The notes: generated by a model not told the origin, from the letters alone. Positions 1-5,983 are shown, numbered from the stretch's first letter. The stretch is 8,531 nt of DNA from an uncultured Eubacteriales bacterium (GCA_902766185.1 CACXCQ010000250.1:1-8531), one strand, 5' to 3'. Translations and numbers: made by a program.

Positions 1-45
1 AAGTCATGGTTTAGCCGGCTCTGACGCATTGAAACATTGACTTTT
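1..45. repeat. Stem-loop repeat unit 1 (possibly cut by window edge)
   Basis: AAGTCA (1-6) pairs with TGACTT (38-43). The stem extends two more pairs if T37 is bulged. Just inside the right arm lies TCTGACGCATTG (20-31), which recurs exactly 200 bp downstream at 220-231. The arm runs into the pyrimidine-rich tract CTTTTCCTTTT (41-51). The left arm may continue outside the window. Function unknown. Confidence 0.45.
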
Positions 46-66
46 CCTTTTGGGGTTCCTGGCCAG

Positions 67-96
67 GGAGTCGTGTCCAAATCGTGGCGCGACTTC
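67..96. repeat. Stem-loop repeat unit 2
   Basis: GGAGTCGTG (67-75) can pair with CGCGACTTC (88-96) as 9 bp including two G-T wobbles, leaving a 12-nt loop. The arm core AGTCG/CGACT is the one shared by the neighbouring stem-loops. It is weaker than units 3 to 5 and would not be convincing alone. Confidence 0.35.
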
Positions 97-159
97 TGTC
101 TGGCCCGCTGCGTGGAGAGGATGTGGGTAAGCGTCGAGCTCCGAAGGAGTGTAAATACC

Positions 160-246
160 GAAAAGTCGTTCATGAGAAGGATGGCCGAGTCGTGAAGGAA
201 TTATCGAGATCAGAGCTGTTCTGACGCATTGGAATAACGACTTTTC
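160..246. repeat. Stem-loop repeat unit 3
   Basis: GAAAAGTCGTT (160-170) and AACGACTTTTC (236-246) form a perfect 11-bp inverted repeat around a 65-nt interior. The right half (220-251) is a diverged direct copy of 20-51: TCTGACGCATTG is identical, then GACTTTT is identical at the same spacing. This makes units 1 and 3 members of one family. No coding potential is apparent in either strand. Confidence 0.6.
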
Positions 247-284
247 TTCCGGATACGACAAAAAACAGGCTCTGTGCGCAGGTC

Positions 285-327
285 AGGTCGAGATTATGGA
301 ACGCCTGACAGGAGTAAATCTCGACCT
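285..327. repeat. Stem-loop repeat unit 4
   Basis: AGGTCGAGATT (285-295) and AATCTCGACCT (317-327) form a perfect 11-bp inverted repeat with a 21-nt loop, which itself contains CCTGACAGG. Its right arm could alternatively pair with the left arm of unit 5 (318-325 with 360-367), so the two hairpins and the alternative are mutually exclusive as RNA. Confidence 0.65.
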
Positions 328-359
328 CACCGGGCTGACCAGCCTTTGCAGGCGAAAAA

Positions 360-398
360 GTCGAGATCTCAAGGATGCTAAAGCGCCGGAATCTCGAC
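360..398. repeat. Stem-loop repeat unit 5
   Basis: GTCGAGAT (360-367) and ATCTCGAC (391-398) form a perfect 8-bp inverted repeat with a 23-nt loop. An A-run precedes it (355-359) and ATTTCCTTTT follows it (399-408), so it is flanked like an intrinsic terminator readable on either strand. It may therefore terminate a transcript, but the arm sequence is shared with unit 4, which points to a repeat family. Confidence 0.6.
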
Positions 399-467
399 AT
401 TTCCTTTTGAAGTTCGCGGGGATGATCTGAGACGGGGATTCTTCTCAAGGTGGTGTGGATATGATAG

Positions 468-473
468 TATAAT
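468..473 (+). promoter_or_regulatory. Candidate -10 of the DUF4230 gene promoter
   Basis: A perfect TATAAT lies at 468-473 in a locally AT-rich patch, about 127 nt upstream of the ATG at 600. I see no good -35 hexamer at 16 to 18 bp, and the extended TGn is absent, so this rests on the -10 alone. An overlapping TATGAT (460-465) is an alternative. If correct, the transcript begins near 480 with a leader of about 120 nt. Confidence 0.45.
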
Positions 474-510
474 CCTACAGAGGAGCCGCTGGTGGCAGTG
501 CCCGCAGTAG

Positions 511-577
511 GAACAGCGGGTAGCGTCAGATGACGTGAGAACAGCGGGCAGCGTCAGGTGACGCAGGAACGGTGGGG
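511..577. repeat. 28-bp tandem repeat with internal palindrome
   Basis: Two full copies (511-538, 539-566) and the start of a third (567-577) have an exact 28-bp period. Each begins GAACAGCGGG (third GAACGGTGGG) and contains GCGTCA-NN-TGACGY. The palindrome is perfect in copy 2 (551-564) and has one mismatch in copy 1 (523-536), which would be a G-U pair in RNA. CCCGC (501-505) can also pair with GCGGG (516-520). It sits in the predicted leader just upstream of the DUF4230 gene. It could be operator DNA or RNA structure; there are no spacers, so it is not CRISPR. Confidence 0.75.
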
Positions 578-599
578 AAGGTAGAAAAAGGTAAGAAAG

Positions 600-1238
600 A
601 TGAAGAAGAACGAAAACATCAAACAGGGCTTTGCGCTGAAGAAGCTGATCATTGCGCTCGTGCTGATCGTCGCGGCGTTCATCGCGGGGTTCGAGTTCGG
701 TGCCCGTTACGATTGGAATCCGGACCAGGGGGAGCATTACGATCCGGTCGCCATCGAGGAGAAGATCGTTGAGATATCGGAGCTCGCCACGTTTGAGTGC
801 AATTATACGGACTCCGACACATATAAGGGCGACCCGAAGAAGATCCTGGGTTTTGCGCTGCCGCTGACCGCGAAGGAGATGATGATCTGCTGCAGCGGGA
901 CGGTCAAGATGGGGCCGGATATTCAGGGGAATCTGAACATCGATCTCGATGAGGACGCGCAAAGGCTGGCCGTGACGATCCCGCACAGCGAGATCCTGAG
1001 CCACGAGGTGGATGAGGAAAGCGTGAAGATCATGTACGTGAAGAACGGTGTGTTCAACTCGGTCACCCCGCAGAACGTCAACGACCTGAGAAAGAAAATG
1101 AAGGAGAGGGAGGAACGGCACATCAAGGAGGAAACGGACTATCTGGAGCAGGCGGACAGCAAAGCGGTGGAGCAGATCAGCACATTCCTGAACACCGCGT
1201 ATCCGGACCTGGAGGTCGAAGTCACATTCAACGAATAA
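600..1238 (+). CDS. Membrane-anchored DUF4230 family protein
   Basis: This is a 212-residue protein of unknown biochemical function. The N-terminus is basic and followed by one hydrophobic segment (about residues 15-31, LIIALVLIVAAFIAGF), which should be an uncleaved membrane anchor with the rest outside the cell. The remainder fits my recollection of DUF4230: an N-terminal strand region (ATFECNYT), the block SGTVKMGPDI, then LNIDLDEDAQRLAVTIPHSE-type text ending in an IPHSEIL segment, then a charged helix (about 162-195, KKMKEREERHIKEE) ending in a short C-terminal domain. The length is normal for the family. The ATG at 600 follows a modest purine-rich site (AAAGGTAAG, about 589-597). An 81-nt gap with its own promoter separates it from the next gene, so it is probably transcribed alone or with read-through. 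No role can be assigned beyond cell-envelope location. Confidence 0.85.
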   Translation: MKKNENIKQGFALKKLIIALVLIVAAFIAGFEFGARYDWNPDQGEHYDPVAIEEKIVEISELATFECNYTDSDTYKGDPKKILGFALPLTAKEMMICCSGTVKMGPDIQGNLNIDLDEDAQRLAVTIPHSEILSHEVDEESVKIMYVKNGVFNSVTPQNVNDLRKKMKEREERHIKEETDYLEQADSKAVEQISTFLNTAYPDLEVEVTFNE

Positions 1239-1245
1239 GTTTTCG

Positions 1246-1274
1246 TGGTCAGGCGGACTGCGATTTGATACAAT
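1246..1274 (+). promoter_or_regulatory. Promoter of the C69 peptidase unit
   Basis: TGGTCA (1246-1251, four of six matches to TTGACA) lies 17 bp before TACAAT (1269-1274). The -10 carries an extended TGa (1266-1268). The site lies in the 81-nt gap after the DUF4230 gene, about 46 nt before the ATG at 1320, and would start transcription near 1281. Confidence 0.65.
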
Positions 1275-1319
1275 AAAGCGGAGAAGAATAATTCCCATTT
1301 CCCGAAAGGAGAAGAGAGA

Positions 1320-3119
1320 ATGAGAAGAATAGGTATTTTTATCGCGGCCATCGCGCTGGCAATGGTGTTCTCCACAGCCGGTGCCCTTGCCTGCACCAAC
1401 GTCTATGTTGGAAAAGACGCAAGCAAGGAAGGAACGACGATCATTGCCAGAAGTGAGGACCAGCTGGCATCACCGTACAACAAGATGTTCAAGGTCCAGC
1501 CCAGAGTAGAGAAAGCCGGGCGCATTTTCACCGACACCGGAACGGGAAATGAATTCAAACTTCCCGAGCTGACGTATAAGTACACCTACGTGCCGGATTC
1601 CTCCGATGCAGGTGACGGAATGTATCCCGCCTGCTGCACCAACGAGTACGGCGTGGCGGTCATCGGCACCGTGACCACGGAGGTCAGCGAAGAGTATATG
1701 CAGCAGGATCCCATCGTGGAGACCGGACTGAGAGAAGCCGTCCTTCCCGCAATGATCGCCTGCCAGTCCAAGACAGCCAGGGAAGCGGTGGATGTGCTGG
1801 CGGAGCTGATCAAGGAATACGGTTCAGCCGAGTACAACACACTGATGATCACCGACCCGGATGAGGGCTGGTTCGTCGAGATCTACGGCGGCAAAACATA
1901 TTGCGCCATGAAGATGCCTTCAGACTGCGTGGCTGTGCACGGCAACCAGAACATGATCGGCGTAGTGGACGATCAGGACACCGAGAACTTCGTGTTCGCG
2001 CCGGAGCTCTTTAACTGCATCGAGGCCGCGGGCAACGTGGTGAAGGAAGACGGAAAGTACAACCTGGTGAAGTCCATCACCGGATTCAGAAATGAGTTCG
2101 CCAACAGCCGGACCTGGAGAGGCCATATGCTGCTTTCCCCGTCCACGCTGAAACAGGATGAATCCGAGGGCGGCGGCATCGGCGAATGGCTGAGCAACGT
2201 GTTCGGAAGCGACGATGAGCAGGCTTTCGATAACGAAACCTACTATCCGCTGTTCTACAAGCCGGATGAGAAGGTCTCCGTGGCGGACGTCATGAACATC
2301 TACCGCGACCGTTACGAGGGCACGGACATGGACGTTTCGGATCACGAGGATCCCGCGATCAGACCGATCGGAACGAACTGCTCGTCGGATGTGCACATCG
2401 TCCAGACCATGTCCGATCTGCCCAAGGATTCCTGCCAGCTGCAGTGGCTCTCCATGGGCAACGCGGAGCACTCCATCTTCGTTCCTTCCTTCTCAGGCAT
2501 CACGGATACGCTGGATGCCTACAAGGTGGACGGAACCGCGGTCCAGAACGACAGCGCGTACTGGATGTTCAAGCGCAACTGCGTCCTGGCCGAGCAGGAT
2601 CGGGCAGGCCTGAGCGCCGGCGCGAAGGAATTCTGCCAGGATTGCGAGAAGGATGAGATCGCCCGCATCGAAAAACAGAAAAAAGCCATCCAGGCCGCTT
2701 ACGCGCAAGGAAAGCAAGTGGGCCGGGATTACGTGACGAAGCTCGCGAAGAAGGAAGCCCAGCGTCAGCTCAGGAATTCAGATGTCCTGCACCGCTCACT
2801 GCTCTACGCGGCCGCGATGAATTCCAGCGATACTGCGCCGTACATGCTGGACGATGAGGTCCACGACGTCAAGGTCGAATTCGCAAAACCTGTAGCGTTC
2901 CAGGATGCGGCCGAGAGCGCAGGTTACGAGGTCAAGGCCAAGGGCAAGAAGATCATCCTCAGCAAGGATGATGTGGACTGCACCCTGACGGTCGGCTCCA
3001 CCAGCGTTTACATCGACGGAGAATACGCCAACGACATGTCCTACCCGATCTACAAGGAAGGCAATGTGGTCTACGGCCCGGCGGACTTCTCCGACAGCAT
3101 GTGCGTACCTGAAGAATAA
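1320..3119 (+). CDS. Secreted C69 family dipeptidase (peptidase U34)
   Basis: This 599-residue exported peptidase belongs to the C69 Ntn-hydrolase family, whose members remove dipeptides using an N-terminal cysteine. A signal peptide (MRR, hydrophobic core about 4-19, ending GALA) precedes CTNVYVGKDAS; cleavage before Cys25 would expose this cysteine as nucleophile. The family text ARSEDQ (about 43-48) follows. The catalytic part appears to reach about residue 430. A charged helical segment follows (about 435-480), then a C-terminal region (510-599) with the rhythm of a copper amine oxidase N-terminal-like stalk domain (FQDAAESAGYEV, VGSTSVYIDG, NVVYGPADF). That last call is tentative. The start has a clear AAAGGAG (1305-1311) 8 nt upstream. 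No sortase motif or C-terminal anchor is visible, so it should be free or wall-associated. The macro-domain gene follows after 24 nt. Likely role: peptide scavenging outside the cell (inference). Confidence 0.88.
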   Translation: MRRIGIFIAAIALAMVFSTAGALACTNVYVGKDASKEGTTIIARSEDQLASPYNKMFKVQPRVEKAGRIFTDTGTGNEFKLPELTYKYTYVPDSSDAGDGMYPACCTNEYGVAVIGTVTTEVSEEYMQQDPIVETGLREAVLPAMIACQSKTAREAVDVLAELIKEYGSAEYNTLMITDPDEGWFVEIYGGKTYCAMKMPSDCVAVHGNQNMIGVVDDQDTENFVFAPELFNCIEAAGNVVKEDGKYNLVKSITGFRNEFANSRTWRGHMLLSPSTLKQDESEGGGIGEWLSNVFGSDDEQAFDNETYYPLFYKPDEKVSVADVMNIYRDRYEGTDMDVSDHEDPAIRPIGTNCSSDVHIVQTMSDLPKDSCQLQWLSMGNAEHSIFVPSFSGITDTLDAYKVDGTAVQNDSAYWMFKRNCVLAEQDRAGLSAGAKEFCQDCEKDEIARIEKQKKAIQAAYAQGKQVGRDYVTKLAKKEAQRQLRNSDVLHRSLLYAAAMNSSDTAPYMLDDEVHDVKVEFAKPVAFQDAAESAGYEVKAKGKKIILSKDDVDCTLTVGSTSVYIDGEYANDMSYPIYKEGNVVYGPADFSDSMCVPEE

Positions 3120-3143
3120 TTTTCCGGAACAGAGGAGGCAGAA

Positions 3144-4289
3144 ATGCCGCTGAATATAATCAGAAATGACATCACAAGAGTCAGCGCGGACGCCATCGTG
3201 AACACGGCGAACCCCATGGTGGCCGTGGGAGCGGGCGTGGATCAGTCGATTTACGAGGCTGCCGGATTTGAGCAGCTTCTGGCGGAACGCGCGAAGATCG
3301 GCCCCATGGAGCCCGGTCAGGCAGCGGTCACGCCTGCCTTTGGGCTGGATGCGAAATACATCATCCATACGGTGGGCCCTGCCTGGAGAGGCGGAGATTA
3401 CCGGGAGCGGGAGACGGTGGCTTCGTGCTACCGCCGCTCCCTTCAGCTTGCCGCTGAGCTGGACTGCGCGTCCATTGCCTTCCCGCTGATCTCCACCGGG
3501 ACCTACGGGTTCCCCAAGGATGAGGCTCTGCGGATCGCGGTCAGCGAGATCAGCTCCTTCCTGCTGGACCACGAGATGATGGTGTACATGGTAGTCTACA
3601 GCCGGGAAGCCTTCGTGGTCTCCGGCCGGATCTTCTCCGACATCAAGTCGTATATCGAAGACCGGGATGTGCGTGAGAGGCCCCGGGATATCCGGAGGAC
3701 TGCATTCGCCGACCGGTCGGTGGCGGAATACAGTCTGTATAACGCTCCGGAAATGCTCCCCAAGGCGAGCGGGCCCAGCCCGAAAAAGGGCGGAGGCAGG
3801 AAGCTGTTTGGGCGCCTGAAGGAGGAACGGGAAAGGAAGAGGAAAGAGGAGCTGGAGATCGATGCGGATTTCGAATCGGCGGTGACCGACGTCTACCTCG
3901 CCCCAACGGCATCCTTCGACTGGGACCTGGAGCAGTATCTGGAACAGCACGGGGAGAGCTTCCAGCAGATGCTGTTCAGACACATCGACCGCAGGGGGCT
4001 GACGGATCCTCAGGTCTACAAGAAGGCCAACATCGACCGCAAGCTGTTTTCGAAGATCCGCAGCAACGAGAATTACATGCCCTCGAAGAAGACTGTGCTG
4101 GCGCTGGCCATCGCGCTGGAGCTGAACATGGATGAGACGCTGGATCTTCTGCGCAGGGCGGGGCTGGCCCTTTCGCCGGCATCCGACTTCGACCTGATCG
4201 TGGGCTATTGCATCAACCACAAGGTCTACAACATTTTTGAAATCAACACGTATTTGTTCGAGTACGACCAGCCTTTGCTCGGCGCGTAG
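3144..4289 (+). CDS. Macro domain protein with HTH-like C-terminal domain
   Basis: This 381-residue predicted cytoplasmic protein has two parts. Residues 1-176 are a macro domain, a fold that binds ADP-ribose and often hydrolyses it from proteins or from O-acetyl-ADP-ribose. Visible motifs are NTAN (20-23), VGAGVD with Asp33 (28-33, the family loop usually GGGVD), HTVGP (75-79) and ISTGTYGFP (116-124), so ligand-contacting loops look intact. A charged, basic linker follows (about 205-245; KERERKRKEE-like). Residues 255-381 form a second domain in which GLTDPQVYKKANIDRKLFSK (271-290) resembles the two central helices of an XRE-type helix-turn-helix, followed by MPSKKTVLALAIALELN and a helical tail ending DQPLLGA. 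I recognise this C-terminal type as a companion of clostridial macro domains but know no proven function. GAGGAGG (3132-3138) sits 5 nt before the ATG. It probably shares a transcript with the flanking genes. Confidence 0.85.
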   Translation: MPLNIIRNDITRVSADAIVNTANPMVAVGAGVDQSIYEAAGFEQLLAERAKIGPMEPGQAAVTPAFGLDAKYIIHTVGPAWRGGDYRERETVASCYRRSLQLAAELDCASIAFPLISTGTYGFPKDEALRIAVSEISSFLLDHEMMVYMVVYSREAFVVSGRIFSDIKSYIEDRDVRERPRDIRRTAFADRSVAEYSLYNAPEMLPKASGPSPKKGGGRKLFGRLKEERERKRKEELEIDADFESAVTDVYLAPTASFDWDLEQYLEQHGESFQQMLFRHIDRRGLTDPQVYKKANIDRKLFSKIRSNENYMPSKKTVLALAIALELNMDETLDLLRRAGLALSPASDFDLIVGYCINHKVYNIFEINTYLFEYDQPLLGA

Positions 4290-4301
4290 AAGGAGAGAGA
4301 A

Positions 4302-4697
4302 ATGATCAGACTGAATGTGCAGACGGCGAAACATACGCAAATGCTGGACATCACCGCACAGGTGCAGAAGGCGGTCACGGAGAGCGGCGTGAAAAACGGC
4401 GTGTGCATGGTTTTTGTGCCCCATACGACGGCGGCGGTGACCATCAATGAAAACGCCGACCCGGACGTGGTCCGCGATTTCACCACGGAGATCAACAAGA
4501 TCGTTCCCTGGGAGGACGGATACCACCACATGGAAGGAAATTCGGCAGCTCATCTGAAGTCCAGCATGATCGGGTTCTCGGAGAACGTGATCATCGAGGA
4601 CGGCCGGCTGGTTCTCGGGACGTGGCAGGGGATCTACTTCTGCGAGTACGACGGACCCCGGAGCCGCAGGGTGTTCGTGAAGATCCTGGAGGGATGA
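4302..4697 (+). CDS. yjbQ: YjbQ/UPF0047 family protein (secondary thiamine-phosphate synthase type)
   Basis: This is a 131-residue single-domain protein of the UPF0047/YjbQ family, full length for the family. Hallmarks are visible in order: HTTAAVTINEN (41-51), the HHMEGNSAAHLKSS block (75-88) holding conserved His, Asn, Ser and Lys, and GTWQGIYFCEYDGPRSRR towards the C-terminus. Databases often label the family a secondary thiamine-phosphate synthase because of weak activity seen in the E. coli member; the true physiological role is unsettled. AGGAG (4291-4295) lies 6 nt before the ATG, and only 12 nt separate it from the macro-domain stop codon, so the two are very probably co-transcribed. 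The unit ends at the hairpin at 4728-4775. No thiamine genes or TPP riboswitch are nearby to support a thiamine role. Confidence 0.92.
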   Translation: MIRLNVQTAKHTQMLDITAQVQKAVTESGVKNGVCMVFVPHTTAAVTINENADPDVVRDFTTEINKIVPWEDGYHHMEGNSAAHLKSSMIGFSENVIIEDGRLVLGTWQGIYFCEYDGPRSRRVFVKILEG

Positions 4698-4727
4698 CCG
4701 GGAAGCGAATACAGATTCAGAAAAACA

Positions 4728-4775
4728 ACCGTACTATCCCATGTATTTTGTGGTATAATAGTACGGTGTTTTTTT
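4728..4775 (+). terminator. Intrinsic terminator after yjbQ, probably bidirectional
   Basis: ACCGTACTAT (4728-4737) pairs perfectly with ATAGTACGGT (4758-4767), with CCA/TGG able to pair further inside the 20-nt loop. G and a run of seven T (4769-4775) follow. On the other strand the A-run at 4721-4725 would supply a U-tract. The same bases contain the -10 of the next promoter (4754-4759). Confidence 0.75.
4751..4759 (+). promoter_or_regulatory. Extended -10 promoter of pta
   Basis: TGGTATAAT is a perfect extended -10 element. No convincing -35 is seen at 16 to 18 bp, which extended -10 promoters tolerate. Transcription would begin near 4766-4768, leaving a leader of about 46 nt that opens with GTG and seven T. 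The element lies inside the terminator's loop and right arm. Confidence 0.65.
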
Positions 4776-4812
4776 ACACATGAATTGTAAGCAAGAGAAA
4801 GGAACGGATGAA

Positions 4813-5790
4813 ATGTTTGAGAAGTTGATCGAGATCTTAAAAGAGAACCCCAGAAAAATCGTATTCACAGAAGGACCGGACGCCAGGATCCTGGAAGCTG
4901 CCGACAGACTGAAGAAGGGCGGATTCCTGACCCCTGTTCTCGTCGGTAATGTGGAAGAGGTGCAGGCTGCCGCAAAGGCTGGCAATTTCGATATTGAGGG
5001 ACTGGAGATCCTCGACCCGGCCACTTACGAAGACATGGATGCCATGGTCGAGAAGATGGTCGAGCTGAGAAAGGGCAAGATGACCGAGGAGCAGTGCAGA
5101 GCAGCGCTGGCGAAGGGCAACTACTTCGGCACCATGCTGGTGAAGATGGGTATTGCGGACGCTCTGCTGGGCGGCGCCACTTACTCCACCGCTGACACGG
5201 TCAGACCTGCGCTGCAGCTGATCAAAACCAAGCCGGGCAACAAGAGCGTATCCTCCGTATTTATCATGGTGAGAGAGCATGAAGACGGCAGCGAGCCGGA
5301 GATGCTGGGCATGGGCGACTGCGCCATCAACATCAAGCCGTCTCCGGAAGAGATCGCCGAGTGCGCTGTGGAATCCGCACGGACTGCGGCCATCTTTGGC
5401 ATCGACCCCAAGGTCGCGATGCTCTCCTATTCCACGAAGGGCTCCGGCGCGGGCGAAGATGTGGACAAGATGGTCGAGGCGACCAGGCTGGCCAAGGAAG
5501 CTGCCCCCGAGCTGGCGCTGGACGGCGAGCTGCAGTTTGACGCAGCCGTTTCCCCGGTCGTGGCGCAGACCAAGTGCAAGGATTCCAAGGTCGCCGGCCA
5601 GGCGAACGTATTCATCTTCCCGGACATCAACGCCGGAAATATCGGATACAAGATCGCGCAGAGACTGGGCGGATTCGACGCCTACGGCCCGATCCTTCAG
5701 GGACTGAACGCGCCCATCAATGACCTCTCCAGAGGATGCAACGCGGAAGAAGTCTACACCATGGCCATCATCACAGCGGCCCTGGCGTAA
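4813..5790 (+). CDS. pta: Phosphate acetyltransferase
   Basis: The enzyme (EC 2.3.1.8) reversibly converts acetyl-CoA and phosphate to acetyl-phosphate and CoA in the cytoplasm, the first half of acetate-forming ATP synthesis. At 325 residues it is the short single-domain form typical of Clostridia. Family features run throughout: NPRKIVFTEGPDARILEA near the N-terminus, KTKPGNKSVSSVF centrally, YSTKGSG, then FPDINAGNIGYKIAQRLGG (269-287), GPILQGLNAPIN, and DLSRG (304-308), which carries the Ser-Arg pair used in catalysis by characterised members. I chose the ATG at 4813 (MFEKLIEILKENP, the usual family start) rather than the in-frame ATG at 4780, because AAAGG (4798-4802) lies 10 nt upstream and an 11-residue extension would be unusual. 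It has its own promoter and terminator. The usual partner ackA does not follow. Confidence 0.95.
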   Translation: MFEKLIEILKENPRKIVFTEGPDARILEAADRLKKGGFLTPVLVGNVEEVQAAAKAGNFDIEGLEILDPATYEDMDAMVEKMVELRKGKMTEEQCRAALAKGNYFGTMLVKMGIADALLGGATYSTADTVRPALQLIKTKPGNKSVSSVFIMVREHEDGSEPEMLGMGDCAINIKPSPEEIAECAVESARTAAIFGIDPKVAMLSYSTKGSGAGEDVDKMVEATRLAKEAAPELALDGELQFDAAVSPVVAQTKCKDSKVAGQANVFIFPDINAGNIGYKIAQRLGGFDAYGPILQGLNAPINDLSRGCNAEEVYTMAIITAALA

Positions 5791-5817
5791 ACGGAGCACG
5801 AGCGAAGATATTACAGG

Positions 5818-5855
5818 ACGGCGGCACGAGCGTGTCGCCGTTTTCATATTTTTTT
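5818..5855 (+). terminator. Intrinsic terminator of pta
   Basis: A 10-bp stem, 5818-5827 with 5832-5841 (one G-T wobble, otherwise perfect and GC-rich), closes a GAGC tetraloop. It runs into TTTTCAT and then seven T (5849-5855). It begins 28 nt after the pta stop codon. The strength of the stem and the T-run make this the most secure non-coding element here. Confidence 0.88.
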
Positions 5856-5906
5856 GCTGAACTGGGATTTTTGTGCTGTGCGGGGGTGTACGGCATTTGC
5901 CTGTAG

Positions 5907-5915
5907 TGGTAAAAT
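5907..5915 (+). promoter_or_regulatory. Extended -10 promoter of the surface protein gene
   Basis: TGGTAAAAT is an extended -10 closely resembling the pta element. A weak TGTACG (5887-5892) occupies the -35 place at 17 bp. Transcription would start near 5922, giving a leader of about 60 nt in which I recognise no riboswitch; AGGC/GCCT (about 5937-5957) could form only a short hairpin. Confidence 0.5.
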
Positions 5916-5983
5916 CGAGTCGTAAAAAAGATGGGAAGGCATTCAGAACGAAAGCCTGGTGACCCACGAAAGGAAGAGGACCG

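Noticed and set aside
4..448. Two reverse-strand open frames (4-261 and 170-448) over the stem-loop region
   Set aside because: They overlap each other, run through the inverted repeats, have no ribosome-binding site of note and resemble no protein family.
511..577. CRISPR array from the 28-bp repeat length
   Set aside because: The copies abut directly with no spacers, there are only two full copies, and no cas gene is present.
378..1298. A long reverse-strand open frame of 306 codons
   Set aside because: It lies antisense to the DUF4230 gene, is rich in Leu/Arg/Val/His as expected for the complement of GC-rich codons, and shows no family motif.
1374..1403. Lipoprotein signal in the C69 peptidase (Cys25 after GALA)
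   Set aside because: The residue at -3 is Ala rather than Leu, and the family uses this exposed cysteine as catalytic nucleophile, so lipidation is unlikely.
2796..4553. A 585-codon reverse-strand open frame
   Set aside because: It is antisense to three well-supported genes (C69 peptidase, macro, yjbQ) and crosses their boundaries; composition is typical of a shadow frame.
5796..5832. Direct repeat GCACGAGCG at 5796-5804 and 5824-5832 as an antiterminator
   Set aside because: The first copy could replace only a few pairs of the strong pta terminator, too few to compete.
5916..5983. Riboswitch in the surface-protein leader
   Set aside because: At about 60 nt it contains only a 4-bp hairpin and matches no riboswitch core I know, including c-di-GMP classes.
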